This document shows positions 48,499-56,986 of a stretch of DNA of 60,940 nt, piece after piece. The stretch is from Rheinheimera sp. (GTDB taxonomy: Bacteria > Pseudomonadota > Gammaproteobacteria > Enterobacterales > Alteromonadaceae). The stretch's first letter is position 1, and the number at the start of each line of letters is the position of its first letter. Made by a program: the position numbers and the translations under genes. Below the pieces are notes generated by a model. It was not told the origin of the DNA and did not search any database. It saw nothing but the letters and a program-made list of their open reading frames with translations. Location: positions 1 to 60,940 of the forward strand of contig NZ_JAVBXS010000033.1 in NCBI RefSeq assembly GCF_030824435.1. Reading direction: 5' to 3'.

Positions 48499-49491
48499 AT
48501 GGCAGCATTTGGTAGTGTATTTATGCCTGAAATGGCAATGGCTCAGTTTGATGGTAACGGCTGGGACAAAAGCGCAATAGTCAGCGCCAACAGCATCAGT
48601 CTGCATCCGGGCGCCCATGTGCTGCATTATGCCAGCACCTGTTTTGAAGGTTTAAAAGCCTTTCGCCATGAAGATGGTTCAGTGGCCATTTTCCGCATGG
48701 ATAAAAACATTGCCCGTATGCTGCAAAGCACAGAGTTGTTGTCTTTACCTAAATTTGACCCGGCGCTGCTGAGCCAGATGATTGTGGACATAGTGCGTCA
48801 TTACGCCGCTGATGTGCCAACACCGCCGGGTTCTATGTATATCCGCCCAACCCATATCGGCACTGAACCTGCCATTGGTAAAGCCGCCACCCCAACCTTA
48901 ACGTCAATGTTGTATGTATTACTGTCGCCTGTTGGTGATTATTTTGCCGGTGGTAGCCGCGCTTTGCGTTTGTTAATGGAAGACAACGCCCGTTGTGCGC
49001 CGCATATGGGCATGATTAAAAGTGGCGGCAACTACGCCAGCGCTTTGCAACCAACCATGCAGGCCAAGGCCAAATATCAGGCCGACCAGGTGTTGTTCTG
49101 CCCGAATGGCGATGTACAGGAAACAGGCGCAGCCAACTTCCTGCTGATTGACGGTAATGAAATTATTACCAAAGCGCTGGACGCTTCTTTCCTGCACGGT
49201 GTCACCCGAGACAGCATCCTCACTTTAGCCCGCGACTTAGGTATGACAGTGTCTGAGCGCGAACTGACAGTGGCAGAACTGCTGGAACGCGCCGCCAAAC
49301 CAGGCACAGAAGCAGCCCTTTCCGGCACTGCTGCTGTATTGGCACCAGTTGGCACCTTAATTTACCAGGGCAAAGAAATTAAAGTGGGTTCAGGCGAACC
49401 AGGCCCAACCACCAGCAAACTGCGCCAGGCACTGAATGATATTCAGTGGGGCAAAGCCGAAGATAAACATGGCTGGTTAACCAAAATCTAA
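48499..49491 (+). CDS. ilvE: Branched-chain amino acid aminotransferase
   Basis: 330 residues, class IV PLP aminotransferase of the branched-chain type. It interconverts valine, leucine and isoleucine with their keto acids, using glutamate. HYASTCFEGLKAFRHEDGSV is the N-terminal substrate region, MIKSGGNYASALQPTMQAKA contains the PLP-binding Lys, and QETGAANFLLIDGNEIITKA and FLHGVTRDSILTLARDLGM are family signatures. The 'KxGGNYA' form belongs to the type II branch rather than E. coli IlvE. The ATG at 48499 follows GGAAGA; the frame to 48436 lacks support. No other ilv genes are adjacent. Confidence 0.93.
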   Translation: MAAFGSVFMPEMAMAQFDGNGWDKSAIVSANSISLHPGAHVLHYASTCFEGLKAFRHEDGSVAIFRMDKNIARMLQSTELLSLPKFDPALLSQMIVDIVRHYAADVPTPPGSMYIRPTHIGTEPAIGKAATPTLTSMLYVLLSPVGDYFAGGSRALRLLMEDNARCAPHMGMIKSGGNYASALQPTMQAKAKYQADQVLFCPNGDVQETGAANFLLIDGNEIITKALDASFLHGVTRDSILTLARDLGMTVSERELTVAELLERAAKPGTEAALSGTAAVLAPVGTLIYQGKEIKVGSGEPGPTTSKLRQALNDIQWGKAEDKHGWLTKI

Positions 49492-49509
49492 TACGGCTAA
49501 CAGAATTAA

Positions 49510-49543
49510 AAAACAGGCAATCCTTTGGTTTGCCTGTTTTTTT
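49510..49543 (+). terminator. Terminator of ilvE
   Basis: AAAACAGGCAA and TTGCCTGTTTT around a 9-nt loop, followed by more T; 18 bp after the stop codon. Confidence 0.88.
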
Positions 49544-49698
49544 CAAGCATCAGTGGCCCTCTTCTCTGCTTTTTTCCGAAATAAACCCCCTGCGTTTTTT
49601 ACCATCCGGGACCAGACAATATTTATCCGGGGTGATTGCAAAATAAGCCGTCAAACCGCAGCATCATTCTTTTGATGCCGCAGCGAATCACACTAAAA

Positions 49699-50685
49699 AT
49701 GCCAATCAAATTCACAAACTTTACTGCTAAAAACCAGCTTATGGTTGTGCTAGCCGCTATTTTATTCTGGTTGTTACCATTCACCAGCCTGGCAGTAGCC
49801 GACAACACCAGACGCTTGCCAGACAACGATACCCGGCCACTGTTAAAAAGTGGTGAATACCAACGCCTTGTCGCCAATCAGCGTAAATACCTGCTTTATG
49901 TGCCAAAGTCGTTATCTGCCAACCAGAGCGCAGCTTTAGTGTTGTTTTTTCATGGTGGTGGCGGCCATATGGAACAAGCGGCCAAAGCTTATGGCTGGCG
50001 CGAAACTGCTGAGCGCGAGGCTTTTGTGGTGGCCTTTCCTAATGGCTATAGCAGTTTTCCCGCTGGTCGTTTTGCCAGCTGGAACGCCGGTGCCTGTTGT
50101 GCTGATGCACGCGATAAACAAATCAACGACGTGGCTTTTGTCAAAGATGTGCTGGCCGACATTCAGCAGCAGCTGCCAATAGATCCACTACGTGTTTTTG
50201 CCACAGGCATGTCGAACGGTGGCATGTTCGCGCACCGGTTGGCTTGTGATATGGCCGGCACTTTTCGGGCTATTGCCGCAGTAGCAGGCACAGACAATAC
50301 CCTGTCCTGCCAGCCAGCAAGACCTATCTCAGTGCTGCATATTCACGCGCTGGATGACGACCATGTGTTATTTGAAGGCGGTGCCGGCAAAAAAGCTTTT
50401 CGCAACCACAACAAAATAACCCACTTTACCTCGGTACCCGACACCATGCGGCGCTGGCAACAAAGACTGCAACTTGATGGTGCCGCCAACAGAGTGCTGA
50501 ATGTACCAGGCGCTTATGCGGACAACTGGCAAAGCAAAGACGGCCGTATTCAACTGCAACTGGTGGTAACCACGACCGGTGGGCATTCCTGGCCGGGCGG
50601 CCAGACAGTGCGGGGTAAAACACCTTCCAGGCTTGTGGACGCCAACAAGCTGATCTGGCAGTTTTTTCAGGCGCAACAACGCTGA
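49699..50685 (+). CDS. Secreted esterase of the PHB depolymerase/CE1 family (LpqC-like)
   Basis: 328 residues with a signal peptide (MVVLAAILFWLLPFTSLAVA). Alpha/beta-hydrolase features: LVLFFHGGGGHMEQ (oxyanion hole), FPNGYSSFPAGRFASWNAG, ATGMSNGGMFAHRLACDM (nucleophile Ser in GxSxG), HIHALDDDHVLFEG (Asp) and TTTGGHSWPGG (His). This order matches the PHB depolymerase/feruloyl esterase-like group, which hydrolyses extracellular polyester or ester-linked carbohydrates. Exact substrate unknown. The start is uncertain: ATG 49699 gives a normal signal peptide but a weak ribosome-binding site; the frame is open from 49636 with an ATG at 49675. Confidence 0.85.
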   Translation: MPIKFTNFTAKNQLMVVLAAILFWLLPFTSLAVADNTRRLPDNDTRPLLKSGEYQRLVANQRKYLLYVPKSLSANQSAALVLFFHGGGGHMEQAAKAYGWRETAEREAFVVAFPNGYSSFPAGRFASWNAGACCADARDKQINDVAFVKDVLADIQQQLPIDPLRVFATGMSNGGMFAHRLACDMAGTFRAIAAVAGTDNTLSCQPARPISVLHIHALDDDHVLFEGGAGKKAFRNHNKITHFTSVPDTMRRWQQRLQLDGAANRVLNVPGAYADNWQSKDGRIQLQLVVTTTGGHSWPGGQTVRGKTPSRLVDANKLIWQFFQAQQR

Positions 50686-50943
50686 TTTTTGAGAAAAACA
50701 CCCTCAGGGACACAAAGTAGGCACCGGTTGCAGCCTGATGTAGTTTTTAACCAGAACATCCTTTTCTTTCAAAAAGTTACAACTCAAACTTTTGCAGCTA
50801 AATGACAATTTATCATTCAGTTTGGTCATATTTTTGTATAACATAGCTAAACAAGGATGATATTTCGCCAGATACAGCGCAACAAAGCCTGTTCATTCCT
50901 GTCGCAAAAGCACTCCAACTCAATTGAATAAAAAAGGACTTTT

Positions 50944-53400
50944 ATGTACCCACGACCACATGCAGCAAGCTATTTTATGCTTGCTGTATCTTTGCTGCTC
51001 AGCGCCTGTGGTTCAGGCGATTCCGATAGCTCCGCACCTGTACTCACTGTGCCTGCTGCTGTCAGTGTTAAAGAAAAAACCCAAAACATCATCACTGCCA
51101 ATGGCGCCAGTGGCAACTTCAGCTGGACACAGATTTCCGGCCCTCAGTTGCAACTCAACAATGCTCAGTCCGCTACACTCAGCTTCACTACGCCTGCCGT
51201 AGATGCCGACAGCCAGGCTGTATTACAGGTAAGCCTGACCACTGCCGACAACAAGTCGAGCAGCCAGCAAGTATCAATACAGATTAAAAACAACCAGTTA
51301 CCTGTACTGACTGCACATTTTAATACGGTTGACGAGAAAAAAGATGCCGAGCTGAGCGTTCAGGCCAGCGACCCTGACGGCAGCATTAGCCAGATTCTGT
51401 GGGAACAAGTCAGTGGCCCTGCGGTGCAAATCAGTGGCAACAACAGCAACAAAATCCGTTTTATTGCGCCGGCAGTAAACAGCAACAGCGAACTTGGTTT
51501 TCGTATTACCCTGACCGACAACGACAATGAAAAAGAGGTGTACCACAGAGTTGTCACTATCCGCCAACTGCTGGCCAAGGTGCAGGTGTGGGGCAAGGTA
51601 ACAGCGCCGGAACCGGCCATTGCAGACGTAACGATTTTTTTTGCCGGCGGGCAGTTTGCTGCCACCCCCGACAACAAGGGTGAGTTTGACCTGACGCTGG
51701 AACATGATGATGACGAAAGCAACTTTGTGGCGCTGTTTAAAGTAAATCCGCTCAACGAATTACATCTGAGTTATTACGCTTTAGTGCCGGACTTGCAGAC
51801 ATTAACAGCACAACCAGTGCAAATAAATGCCTGGAGTACCGCCTGGTATGCCACCCTGGTAGCAGCAAACCTGCAAAAAGAACCCAAAGACCTTGCCAGT
51901 ATAGTGGCCGCCGAACGCAAAGCTTTAGTTGCAACAATACCTGACTCGGCCGCTTTGGCTACTTTATTGTTCAGCGGCAAAGTCGCCTTGCCTTTTAGCA
52001 GCAACAACCTGTTGCATTTGCTAAGCAATAAAACCCAACTGGATGAATTAAAAAACAAAATAAACACTGAACAACCTGCTTTATTGGCAAATACCCAACA
52101 GCAACTGTTAAGCGACCATAGCCTGCTGCCACAAACTGCTTATCACCCTGTTTTGTCTGAAATTGCCGCCAGTATGCCGGGGTATACCACCGCAGTACCG
52201 GTTTCTTATGCTTTTTCCCGTGAGGGCTATGGCGATACTATCAGCACAGCGTCACTGCAAACCTTTACCTGGCAACAACAACAAAACCAATTACAGCTGA
52301 GCTGGCAGGACTACAGCACCACGGTGTCGGAACCTGTGGTTGCCGGCTTAATGGGCATCACCGAACAACAGGCACAACAGGTGCGCACTTATATGCAAAA
52401 CCTGCAACTGGAAAGAAACTACCAACACACAGAATTAATGCCGTTGGTGCAAGGTGTTAAACGCCACCTTTATGCCGTGACCGACACTTACCAGCAAAAA
52501 ATGCAGCAGTTGGTGTTACCCGGTTTAACTTTGCCGGCACAGCAGCAACAGGTGAGTAAAACCCGGTACACCTTAATGGTCGTACCCGACGCTGAACCTG
52601 AGACATTTAGCAAAGAAGAGCTGACCGGAGAATGGGCTTTTTATCGTTACCTGAAACAGGCTTTTAATCCGGTCGACAATTATTATCTGGACCCATTAAC
52701 CTTTCACCCCAATGGAACCGGCCAAAGTAGCAATACCAAACAGCCATTTCAGTGGATTCTGGCACCAAATGGCTCTCTGATGATCCTATTTGATAATGGC
52801 CATAAGATGGAAATACAAAAATTTGAAAAGCTTGGCGACTTTTATCAGGTGTACATCAGGTATTATGAAAATAATGCGCCAGTGGCAGCTGCGATGAGTC
52901 TGGCGCTGCCGGTTTCTGCCACTGACGCACAACAAACCAGCATCAGCAACAGTACAAATGCTTATTGGCAGACCATGTCAGGCCTCTCGTCACCAACACG
53001 CTGGAACGGCCTGAAGCTGCCGGTGACCGCTGGCGACAATAGCAACAATGTACGCGGCCTGCAGTTCAGACCAGACAACAGCGGCGATAGTGTGAGCTCC
53101 ACCAAATTCACCTTTAGCCCGCAACTCAGCACCCGTTTTAGCTGGACCCTGACACAAGACCACAATAACAAACAGATTATCCGCGGCGAAGGCAACTGGA
53201 GCTGTCCCAGCGGCCAGGTTTGTTTCAGGCGGGACTGGCGTATTTTAAAAGTAGTGCCAGGCCTTATCGGCAAACGAATTTATCTGGAAGAAAATGTCTG
53301 GTTACGCTTTGATAACAAAAGCAATTTTGAACATCTGACTGGTCCGGCATTAACCTTTGTTGAAGAAGTTCCTTATAGCTATTTCCAGCAGACGCCTTAA
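50944..53400 (+). CDS. Large lipoprotein with Ig/REJ-like domains, function unknown
   Basis: 818 residues. A type II signal with lipobox LLLSACGSG (lipidated Cys near residue 22) anchors it in the envelope. Two REJ/PKD-like domains follow: ANGASGNFSWTQISGPQLQL with SATLSFTTPAVDADSQAVLQ, and VQASDPDGSISQILWEQVSG with IRFIAPAVNSNSELGFRITL. After a carboxypeptidase-like or Ig-like patch (VQVWGKVTAPEPAIADVTIF) the remaining 570 residues are not recognised; they include helical, Gln-rich parts and a beta-rich end with WSCPSGQVCFRRDW. AAAAAGGA precedes ATG 50944. Terminated at 53434. A surface or periplasmic structural role is inferred only from its architecture. Confidence 0.75.
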   Translation: MYPRPHAASYFMLAVSLLLSACGSGDSDSSAPVLTVPAAVSVKEKTQNIITANGASGNFSWTQISGPQLQLNNAQSATLSFTTPAVDADSQAVLQVSLTTADNKSSSQQVSIQIKNNQLPVLTAHFNTVDEKKDAELSVQASDPDGSISQILWEQVSGPAVQISGNNSNKIRFIAPAVNSNSELGFRITLTDNDNEKEVYHRVVTIRQLLAKVQVWGKVTAPEPAIADVTIFFAGGQFAATPDNKGEFDLTLEHDDDESNFVALFKVNPLNELHLSYYALVPDLQTLTAQPVQINAWSTAWYATLVAANLQKEPKDLASIVAAERKALVATIPDSAALATLLFSGKVALPFSSNNLLHLLSNKTQLDELKNKINTEQPALLANTQQQLLSDHSLLPQTAYHPVLSEIAASMPGYTTAVPVSYAFSREGYGDTISTASLQTFTWQQQQNQLQLSWQDYSTTVSEPVVAGLMGITEQQAQQVRTYMQNLQLERNYQHTELMPLVQGVKRHLYAVTDTYQQKMQQLVLPGLTLPAQQQQVSKTRYTLMVVPDAEPETFSKEELTGEWAFYRYLKQAFNPVDNYYLDPLTFHPNGTGQSSNTKQPFQWILAPNGSLMILFDNGHKMEIQKFEKLGDFYQVYIRYYENNAPVAAAMSLALPVSATDAQQTSISNSTNAYWQTMSGLSSPTRWNGLKLPVTAGDNSNNVRGLQFRPDNSGDSVSSTKFTFSPQLSTRFSWTLTQDHNNKQIIRGEGNWSCPSGQVCFRRDWRILKVVPGLIGKRIYLEENVWLRFDNKSNFEHLTGPALTFVEEVPYSYFQQTP

Positions 53401-53433
53401 TGAAGGCTGGTTGTATTTAACAGCAGCACCATA

Positions 53434-53470
53434 AAAAACGCCCATCGCTAAATAAGTGATGGGCGTTTTT
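53434..53470 (+). terminator. Terminator of the Ig-like lipoprotein gene
   Basis: AAAAACGCCCATC and GATGGGCGTTTTT (13 bp perfect) around an 11-nt loop. The Rhs fragment begins directly after it. Confidence 0.9.
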
Positions 53471-53475
53471 ATTGA

Positions 53476-55191
53476 AGCCAACAAAACTACGACGCCAACC
53501 ACAATCTGCGTACCTTACGCAAAAGAGACGGTGTTACCTTTAGCCATACGCTGGACAACACCAACCGCCTTACCAGCACCACAGTGCCGTCTGAAAGCAG
53601 TATTGTGTTTGACTATGACAGCCTGGGGCGGCAGAAGTCGGTGACTCGTGGCACCCAACTGGTAACCAGCAGCTATGACACCTTAGGCCGGCTGCAAAGC
53701 ACCAGCACCAATGGCAAAACCCTCAGCTACGGCTACGACAGCGCCGGCAGGCGCAATAGCCTTACCTACCCCGACGGTTTTGTTGTGCATTACCAGTATG
53801 AGTCCGACAACAGCCTGCGCAGCATTCTGGAAAACAATAATGCGGTGCCGTTGGTGGAATACAGCTACAACCAACAAAGCCGTTTAAATGGCATTTTCCG
53901 GCGCAATAATATTACGTCGGTGCTGGAATATACGCCGCTGCACCAGCTGCAAAACTTCGACCACGCTACGGTTAATAAAGCGAGTTTTCAGTACAATCCG
54001 GCCGGCCAGCTAATTAGCCGGATAACCTCGCATGCCGACTACCAGATAAAAATTCCGCAGCCCGGCCGGCAAGACTATTTGCCCAATAACCTGAACCAAT
54101 ACAGCACTGTCGGCGGTCAAAGCCTGAGTTACGACTTAAACGGTAACCTAAAAAGTTTTGACGGCTGGCTTTACAGTTACAACGCCCATAACCGCTTAAC
54201 CAGCGCCAATAAAGGCGACACCAGCCTGAGCCTGGAATACGACGCTACCGGCCGCCTCAACAGCAGCACCGTTTATGGCACTAAAACCACCTTTTTATAC
54301 GACGGCAATGAGTTAATAGCGGAATATAACGCCGCCGGCACTTTGCTAAAACGTTATGTGCACGGTGTGGGCAGTGATGACCCGCTGGTTAGTTTTGATG
54401 GCAGCGGCACCAGCAGCCCCACTTATCTTTTGGCCGACGAGCGCGGCAGTATTGTGGCAGAAACCAATAGCACCGGTACTGTCACCACCAAACACCAATA
54501 CGGACCTTATGGTGAACCTATAAACTTCAGCACTTCACGTTTTAGATACACCGGCCAGATTTTATTGCCCGGCACTGAGCTTTATCACTATAAAGCGCGG
54601 GTGTATCATCCTAAGCTTGGGCGGTTTTTACAAACTGACCCGATTGGATATAAAGATGGCATGAACTGGTATGCTTATGTTGGCAATGATCCGATGAATG
54701 CGGTGGATCCGGAGGGGGAGCTAGCATGGATTATACCTGTAATCAACTTTGCAATCGGTGCTACGACCGCATATCAAGCTGCAGATAAAATCGAGGGCGC
54801 AACAAAAATGGATAAAGTAATGGCCGGTCTCGCAGGTGGTATGCTCGGATTAGTTCCTGGAAAAGTAGGAAACTTGATTGTGAATTCGATAAAGGCTGAA
54901 ACTACTGTGGCAGCGGCTACAGTGGGTGCTGCGACCGTTACAGGAGGGATTACGGGGGCGGCCACACAAGCCTCTGCAGAAGTTTTAACAACAGGCAGTG
55001 TAGATAGTCAAGCTGTACTAGACAAAGGCATTCAAGGAGCTGAAGCCGGCCTTGCTGGATCTTTACTGCCTGCTGCGACATTAGGTACTGTAGCAAAAGC
55101 GGTTCAGGCGGTTGCTGAAGTCGGAGGAATTGGTGTATCCGAAGCTGTATCTAGCATGGATATTGATTCGTCGGAGAAGAAGAAAAAATGA
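53476..55191 (+). CDS. Orphan Rhs C-terminal gene: YD repeats, Rhs core and variable tip (5'-truncated)
   Basis: Open frame of 571 codons, starting right after a TGA and with no credible start signal (GTG 53584 is the first usable codon). The first residues already sit inside YD repeats (QNYDANHNLRTL), so the N-terminal shell is missing. YD repeats continue (DYDSLGRQKSVTRG, SYDTLGRLQS, GYDSAGRRNSLTYPDG) to the Rhs core: [69 protein letters not shown]. The tip after it (about 155 residues) is Ala/Gly-rich and hydrophobic (IPVINFAIGATTAYQAADKI, MAGLAGGMLGLVPGKVG) and ends in a basic SSEKKKK. I see no known nuclease or deaminase motif; a membrane-acting toxin is possible. It overlaps the next gene by 4 bp (ATGA), the normal toxin-immunity arrangement. 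Confidence 0.8.
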   Translation, partial: SQQNYDANHNLRTLRKRDGVTFSHTLDNTNRLTSTTVPSESSIVFDYDSLGRQKSVTRGTQLVTSSYDTLGRLQSTSTNGKTLSYGYDSAGRRNSLTYPDGFVVHYQYESDNSLRSILENNNAVPLVEYSYNQQSRLNGIFRRNNITSVLEYTPLHQLQNFDHATVNKASFQYNPAGQLISRITSHADYQIKIPQPGRQDYLPNNLNQYSTVGGQSLSYDLNGNLKSFDGWLYSYNAHNRLTSANKGDTSLSLEYDATGRLNSSTVYGTKTTFLYDGNELIAEYNAAGTLLKRYVHGVGSDDPLVSFDGSGTSSPTYLLADERGSIVAETNSTGTVTTKHQYGPYGEPINFSTSRFRYTGQILLPGTELYHYKARVYHPKLGRFLQTDPIGYKDGMNWYAYVGNDPMNAVDPEGELAWIIPVINFAIGATTAYQAADKIEGATKMDKVMAGLAGGMLGLVPGKVGNLIVNSIKAETTVAAATVGAATVTGGITGAATQASAEVLTTGSVDSQAVLDKGIQGAEAGLAGSLLPAATLGTVAKAVQAVAEVGGIGVSEAVSSMDIDSSEKKKK

Positions 55192-55736
55192 TTGTATCTG
55201 ACCGAGCATTAACAATAGAGCGATATTTAAAAAATATTCGAAATATAGCGCATATCGTTGCACCTTGCGTTTTTATTATTATTTCACTGGTCATACTTTT
55301 GGGGGCGGGAAGGTTGCATGTTTCCATTCCAGATGTTGGCGCTTTGCAAAATGGTGAAGGGAATATAATTTGGGCCGATTATGATAAGAATGCTGTAATG
55401 TTCAAAGTTGCCAAAGGTGAGTGCGCGTATTTGATTGATTCAACAGTAGCTAGGATTGATGTAGTTGGCCAAAAAATTATTGATGCGATTGGTAACAAAG
55501 CTATATTTCGATACTCAAAGAGTAAAAATGCCTCAACAAAACATATAAATGATTTTAAGTGCTTTTATCGTGTATATGAAATAAGTAGTGCTAACGTAAA
55601 CTTGCTAAGACTTCAAGATGCTCAAACTCATCAGGGATTAATTGATTCTTACTATGACTACTTTGGCTGGGCTTTTCTGGTCATTGGGATAGTTCTGATG
55701 TTGCGAGTTAAGAGCAAAATTAAACAAACCAAGTGA
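55188..55736 (+). CDS. Membrane protein, candidate immunity protein of the Rhs tip
   Basis: 182 residues with two transmembrane helices (IVAPCVFIIISLVILLGAG at about 22-42 and YFGWAFLVIGIVLMLRV near the end). About 110 residues with three Cys lie between them, probably in the periplasm. Its ATG overlaps the Rhs stop (ATGA), implying translational coupling. The DNA is visibly richer in A and T than the Rhs core, typical of exchanged tip/immunity cassettes. I do not recognise a family; the immunity role is inferred only from its position. A terminator follows at 55841. Confidence 0.65.
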   Translation: MIVSDRALTIERYLKNIRNIAHIVAPCVFIIISLVILLGAGRLHVSIPDVGALQNGEGNIIWADYDKNAVMFKVAKGECAYLIDSTVARIDVVGQKIIDAIGNKAIFRYSKSKNASTKHINDFKCFYRVYEISSANVNLLRLQDAQTHQGLIDSYYDYFGWAFLVIGIVLMLRVKSKIKQTK

Positions 55737-55784
55737 CATAATATGCGTAAAACCACGTGACACCCACCCAGCACCAATGGTGGC

Positions 55785-55813
55785 AACTCGTAGGACATCC
55801 AACGCAATTAATT
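55785..55813 (+). repeat. 29-bp direct repeat, copy 1
   Basis: Starts AACTCGTAGGACATCC and ends CAATTAATT. An identical copy lies 112 bp further on (55897-55925). Confidence 0.9.
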
Positions 55814-55840
55814 TTAACAAATGAAAATACGAAAACTGTT

Positions 55841-55874
55841 AAAAGCCCATCAGATCTGGTGGGCTTTGTCTTTT
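55841..55874 (+). terminator. Terminator after the candidate immunity gene
   Basis: AAAGCCCA and TGGGCTTT, continued inward by CAGATCTG, giving a near-perfect long stem, followed by GTCTTTT. It lies between the two copies of the 29-bp direct repeat. Confidence 0.75.
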
Positions 55875-55896
55875 AATTAAGTTGAAGTTTCGAAAG

Positions 55897-55925
55897 AACT
55901 CGTAGGACATCCAACGCAATTAATT
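55897..55925 (+). repeat. 29-bp direct repeat, copy 2
   Basis: Identical to 55785-55813. It directly precedes an Rhs core fragment (55928), so it may mark a recombination junction at the end of a tip/immunity cassette. Confidence 0.9.
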
Positions 55926-55927
55926 CG

Positions 55928-55961
55928 ACTTATCTTTTGGCCGGCGAGCGCGGCAGTATTG
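55928..55961 (+). pseudogene. Rhs core fragment (34 bp)
   Basis: Matches 54421-54454 of the intact Rhs core with one mismatch (part of the 'TYLLADERGSIV' coding stretch). A remnant of an older Rhs copy. Confidence 0.85.
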
Positions 55962-55968
55962 CATCAAT

Positions 55969-55979
55969 GGGGTCAGGTC
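55969..55979 (+). repeat. REP end, minimal copy
   Basis: GGGGTCAGGTC preceded by ATCAAT, the same flank as the full copies; the rest of the element is missing. Confidence 0.6.
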
Positions 55980-56033
55980 CTGAGGTATCCCCACGAAATA
56001 TCTATTGAAAACAAAAAGATGAGCTAAGAAGGA

Positions 56034-56172
56034 ACATTCATGGTGCTTGGTGATCTGATTCATCGCCAAACAAATAAGAGAACCAAAACACCATGAATGT
56101 TAGCCGCATCTTAGCCAGTTTTATCCACAACGTCACGCCCATTTCTCACAAAATCCGCAGAGAAAAATCAAT
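56034..56172 (+). pseudogene. Probable insertion-sequence remnant (transposase N-terminus)
   Basis: A perfect 12-bp inverted repeat (ACATTCATGGTG at 56034 and CACCATGAATGT at 56089) brackets a short leader. An ATG at 56093 opens 24 codons (MNVSRILASFIHN, TPISHKIRRE) that resemble the start of IS4-type transposases, ending where a REP copy begins. Family assignment is weak. Confidence 0.35.
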
Positions 56173-56207
56173 GGGGTCAGGTCTTGCCTTTTGCTTGATG
56201 CTGATGA
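56173..56207 (+). repeat. REPIN copy, 3'-truncated (35 bp)
   Basis: Begins GGGGTCAGGTCTTGCCTTTT and matches the first 35 bp of the full element at 56403, then diverges. Confidence 0.85.
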
Positions 56208-56216
56208 ATAACCAAA

Positions 56217-56227
56217 GGGGTCAGGTC
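56217..56227 (+). repeat. REP end, minimal copy
   Basis: GGGGTCAGGTC only; it abuts an unrelated segment with terminal inverted repeats (56226-56314). Confidence 0.5.
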
Positions 56228-56314
56228 TAATGTGATGACTCGCCTCCCATCCTGATTTAGGATGAGGTGACCAAACCGAAAGAGGCGAATCATCATGCTT
56301 ATCAAAACATTAGA
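56226..56314. other. Segment bounded by short inverted repeats, unidentified mobile remnant
   Basis: TCTAATGT at the left and ACATTAGA at the right are perfect inverted repeats. Nested inside are GACTCGCCTC and GAGGCGAATC, and a CATCCTG/AGGATG hairpin. It lies precisely between two REP copies. It could be a small MITE-like element or an IS end; I cannot name a family. Confidence 0.4.
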
Positions 56315-56320
56315 ATCAAT

Positions 56321-56393
56321 GGGGTCAGGTCTTGCCTTTTGCTTGATGCTGATGAGTTTACTTATACGGTCTAGTAGGCTGACGTTTTGCTTC
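56321..56393 (+). repeat. REPIN copy, 3'-truncated (73 bp)
   Basis: Same left part as the full copy, ending at GACGTTTTGCTTC. Directly followed, after GAAATCAAT, by the next copy, so the two form a tandem with an 82-bp period. Confidence 0.9.
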
Positions 56394-56402
56394 GAAATCA
56401 AT

Positions 56403-56514
56403 GGGGTCAGGTCTTGCCTTTTGCTTGATGCTGATGAGTTTACTTATACGGTCTGGTAGGCTGACGTTTTGCTTCTGAGTCAAATTGGGATAGGCAAAAC
56501 GCAAGACCTGACCC
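56403..56514 (+). repeat. REPIN, complete copy (112 bp)
   Basis: The two ends form an inverted repeat of 23 bp with two mismatches: GGGTCAGGTCTTGCCTTTTG at the left, and CAAAACGCAAGACCTGACCC at the right. The 65-bp interior has no open frame of note. Flanks are ATCAAT at the left and TATCA at the right. This is the structure of a REPIN, a paired REP mobilised by a RAYT; the RAYT gene at 58134 carries the same ends. Confidence 0.88.
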
Positions 56515-56523
56515 TATCACTGT

Positions 56524-56863
56524 TTTCTGCAAACCGACCCCATCGGCTACAAAGACGGCATGAATTGGTATGCTTATGTCGGCAATGATCCGATGAATGG
56601 GGTTGATCCGGATGGGATGGAACAGAAGAAAGCGGGTATTGGAACCAGAATTCCTGGAAGAACTTCAGTTAATAGCTCTGAATATGGTGCTAAATCAAAT
56701 GTTAACATTGGAGAGCGTCAAGAATGGAGAGTTACCGGGGCACCAAAGCTTGTAGAGGTTGGGACCGTCGGCGAATCACGAGATGATATAAATGTCACAT
56801 TGGATTTAGCAACTGCTGGGGCAGGGAAAATTTTAAAAGAAGTAAATTCGTGGGGATCCCTCA
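56524..56863 (+). pseudogene. Second Rhs core end with a different tip, interrupted by a REPIN
   Basis: The frame starts [20 protein letters not shown], followed by [11 protein letters not shown], the exact end of the Rhs core, but lacks everything upstream. It continues into a different tip of about 85 residues ([20 protein letters not shown], then [20 protein letters not shown]) that is not related to the tip at 54714-55191. A REPIN begins at 56864 and ends the coding sense. It is a displaced orphan tip. Confidence 0.8.
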
Positions 56864-56974
56864 GGGTCAGGTCTTGTCTTTTGCTTGATCGTGATGAGTT
56901 TACTTTTACTGTCTGGTACGCTGACGTTTTACCTCTGAGCCTAATTGGGTTAGGCAAAACGCAAGACCTGACCC
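56864..56974 (+). repeat. REPIN, complete divergent copy with extended inverted repeats
   Basis: Starts GGGTCAGGTCTTG and ends CAAGACCTGACCC, with several changes inside compared with 56403. The inverted repeat continues outward into the flanks (TGGGGATCC at 56851, GGATCCCCA ending at 56987), so the palindromic arms here are longer than in the other copies. Confidence 0.85.
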
Positions 56975-56986
56975 TGAAGGATCCCC

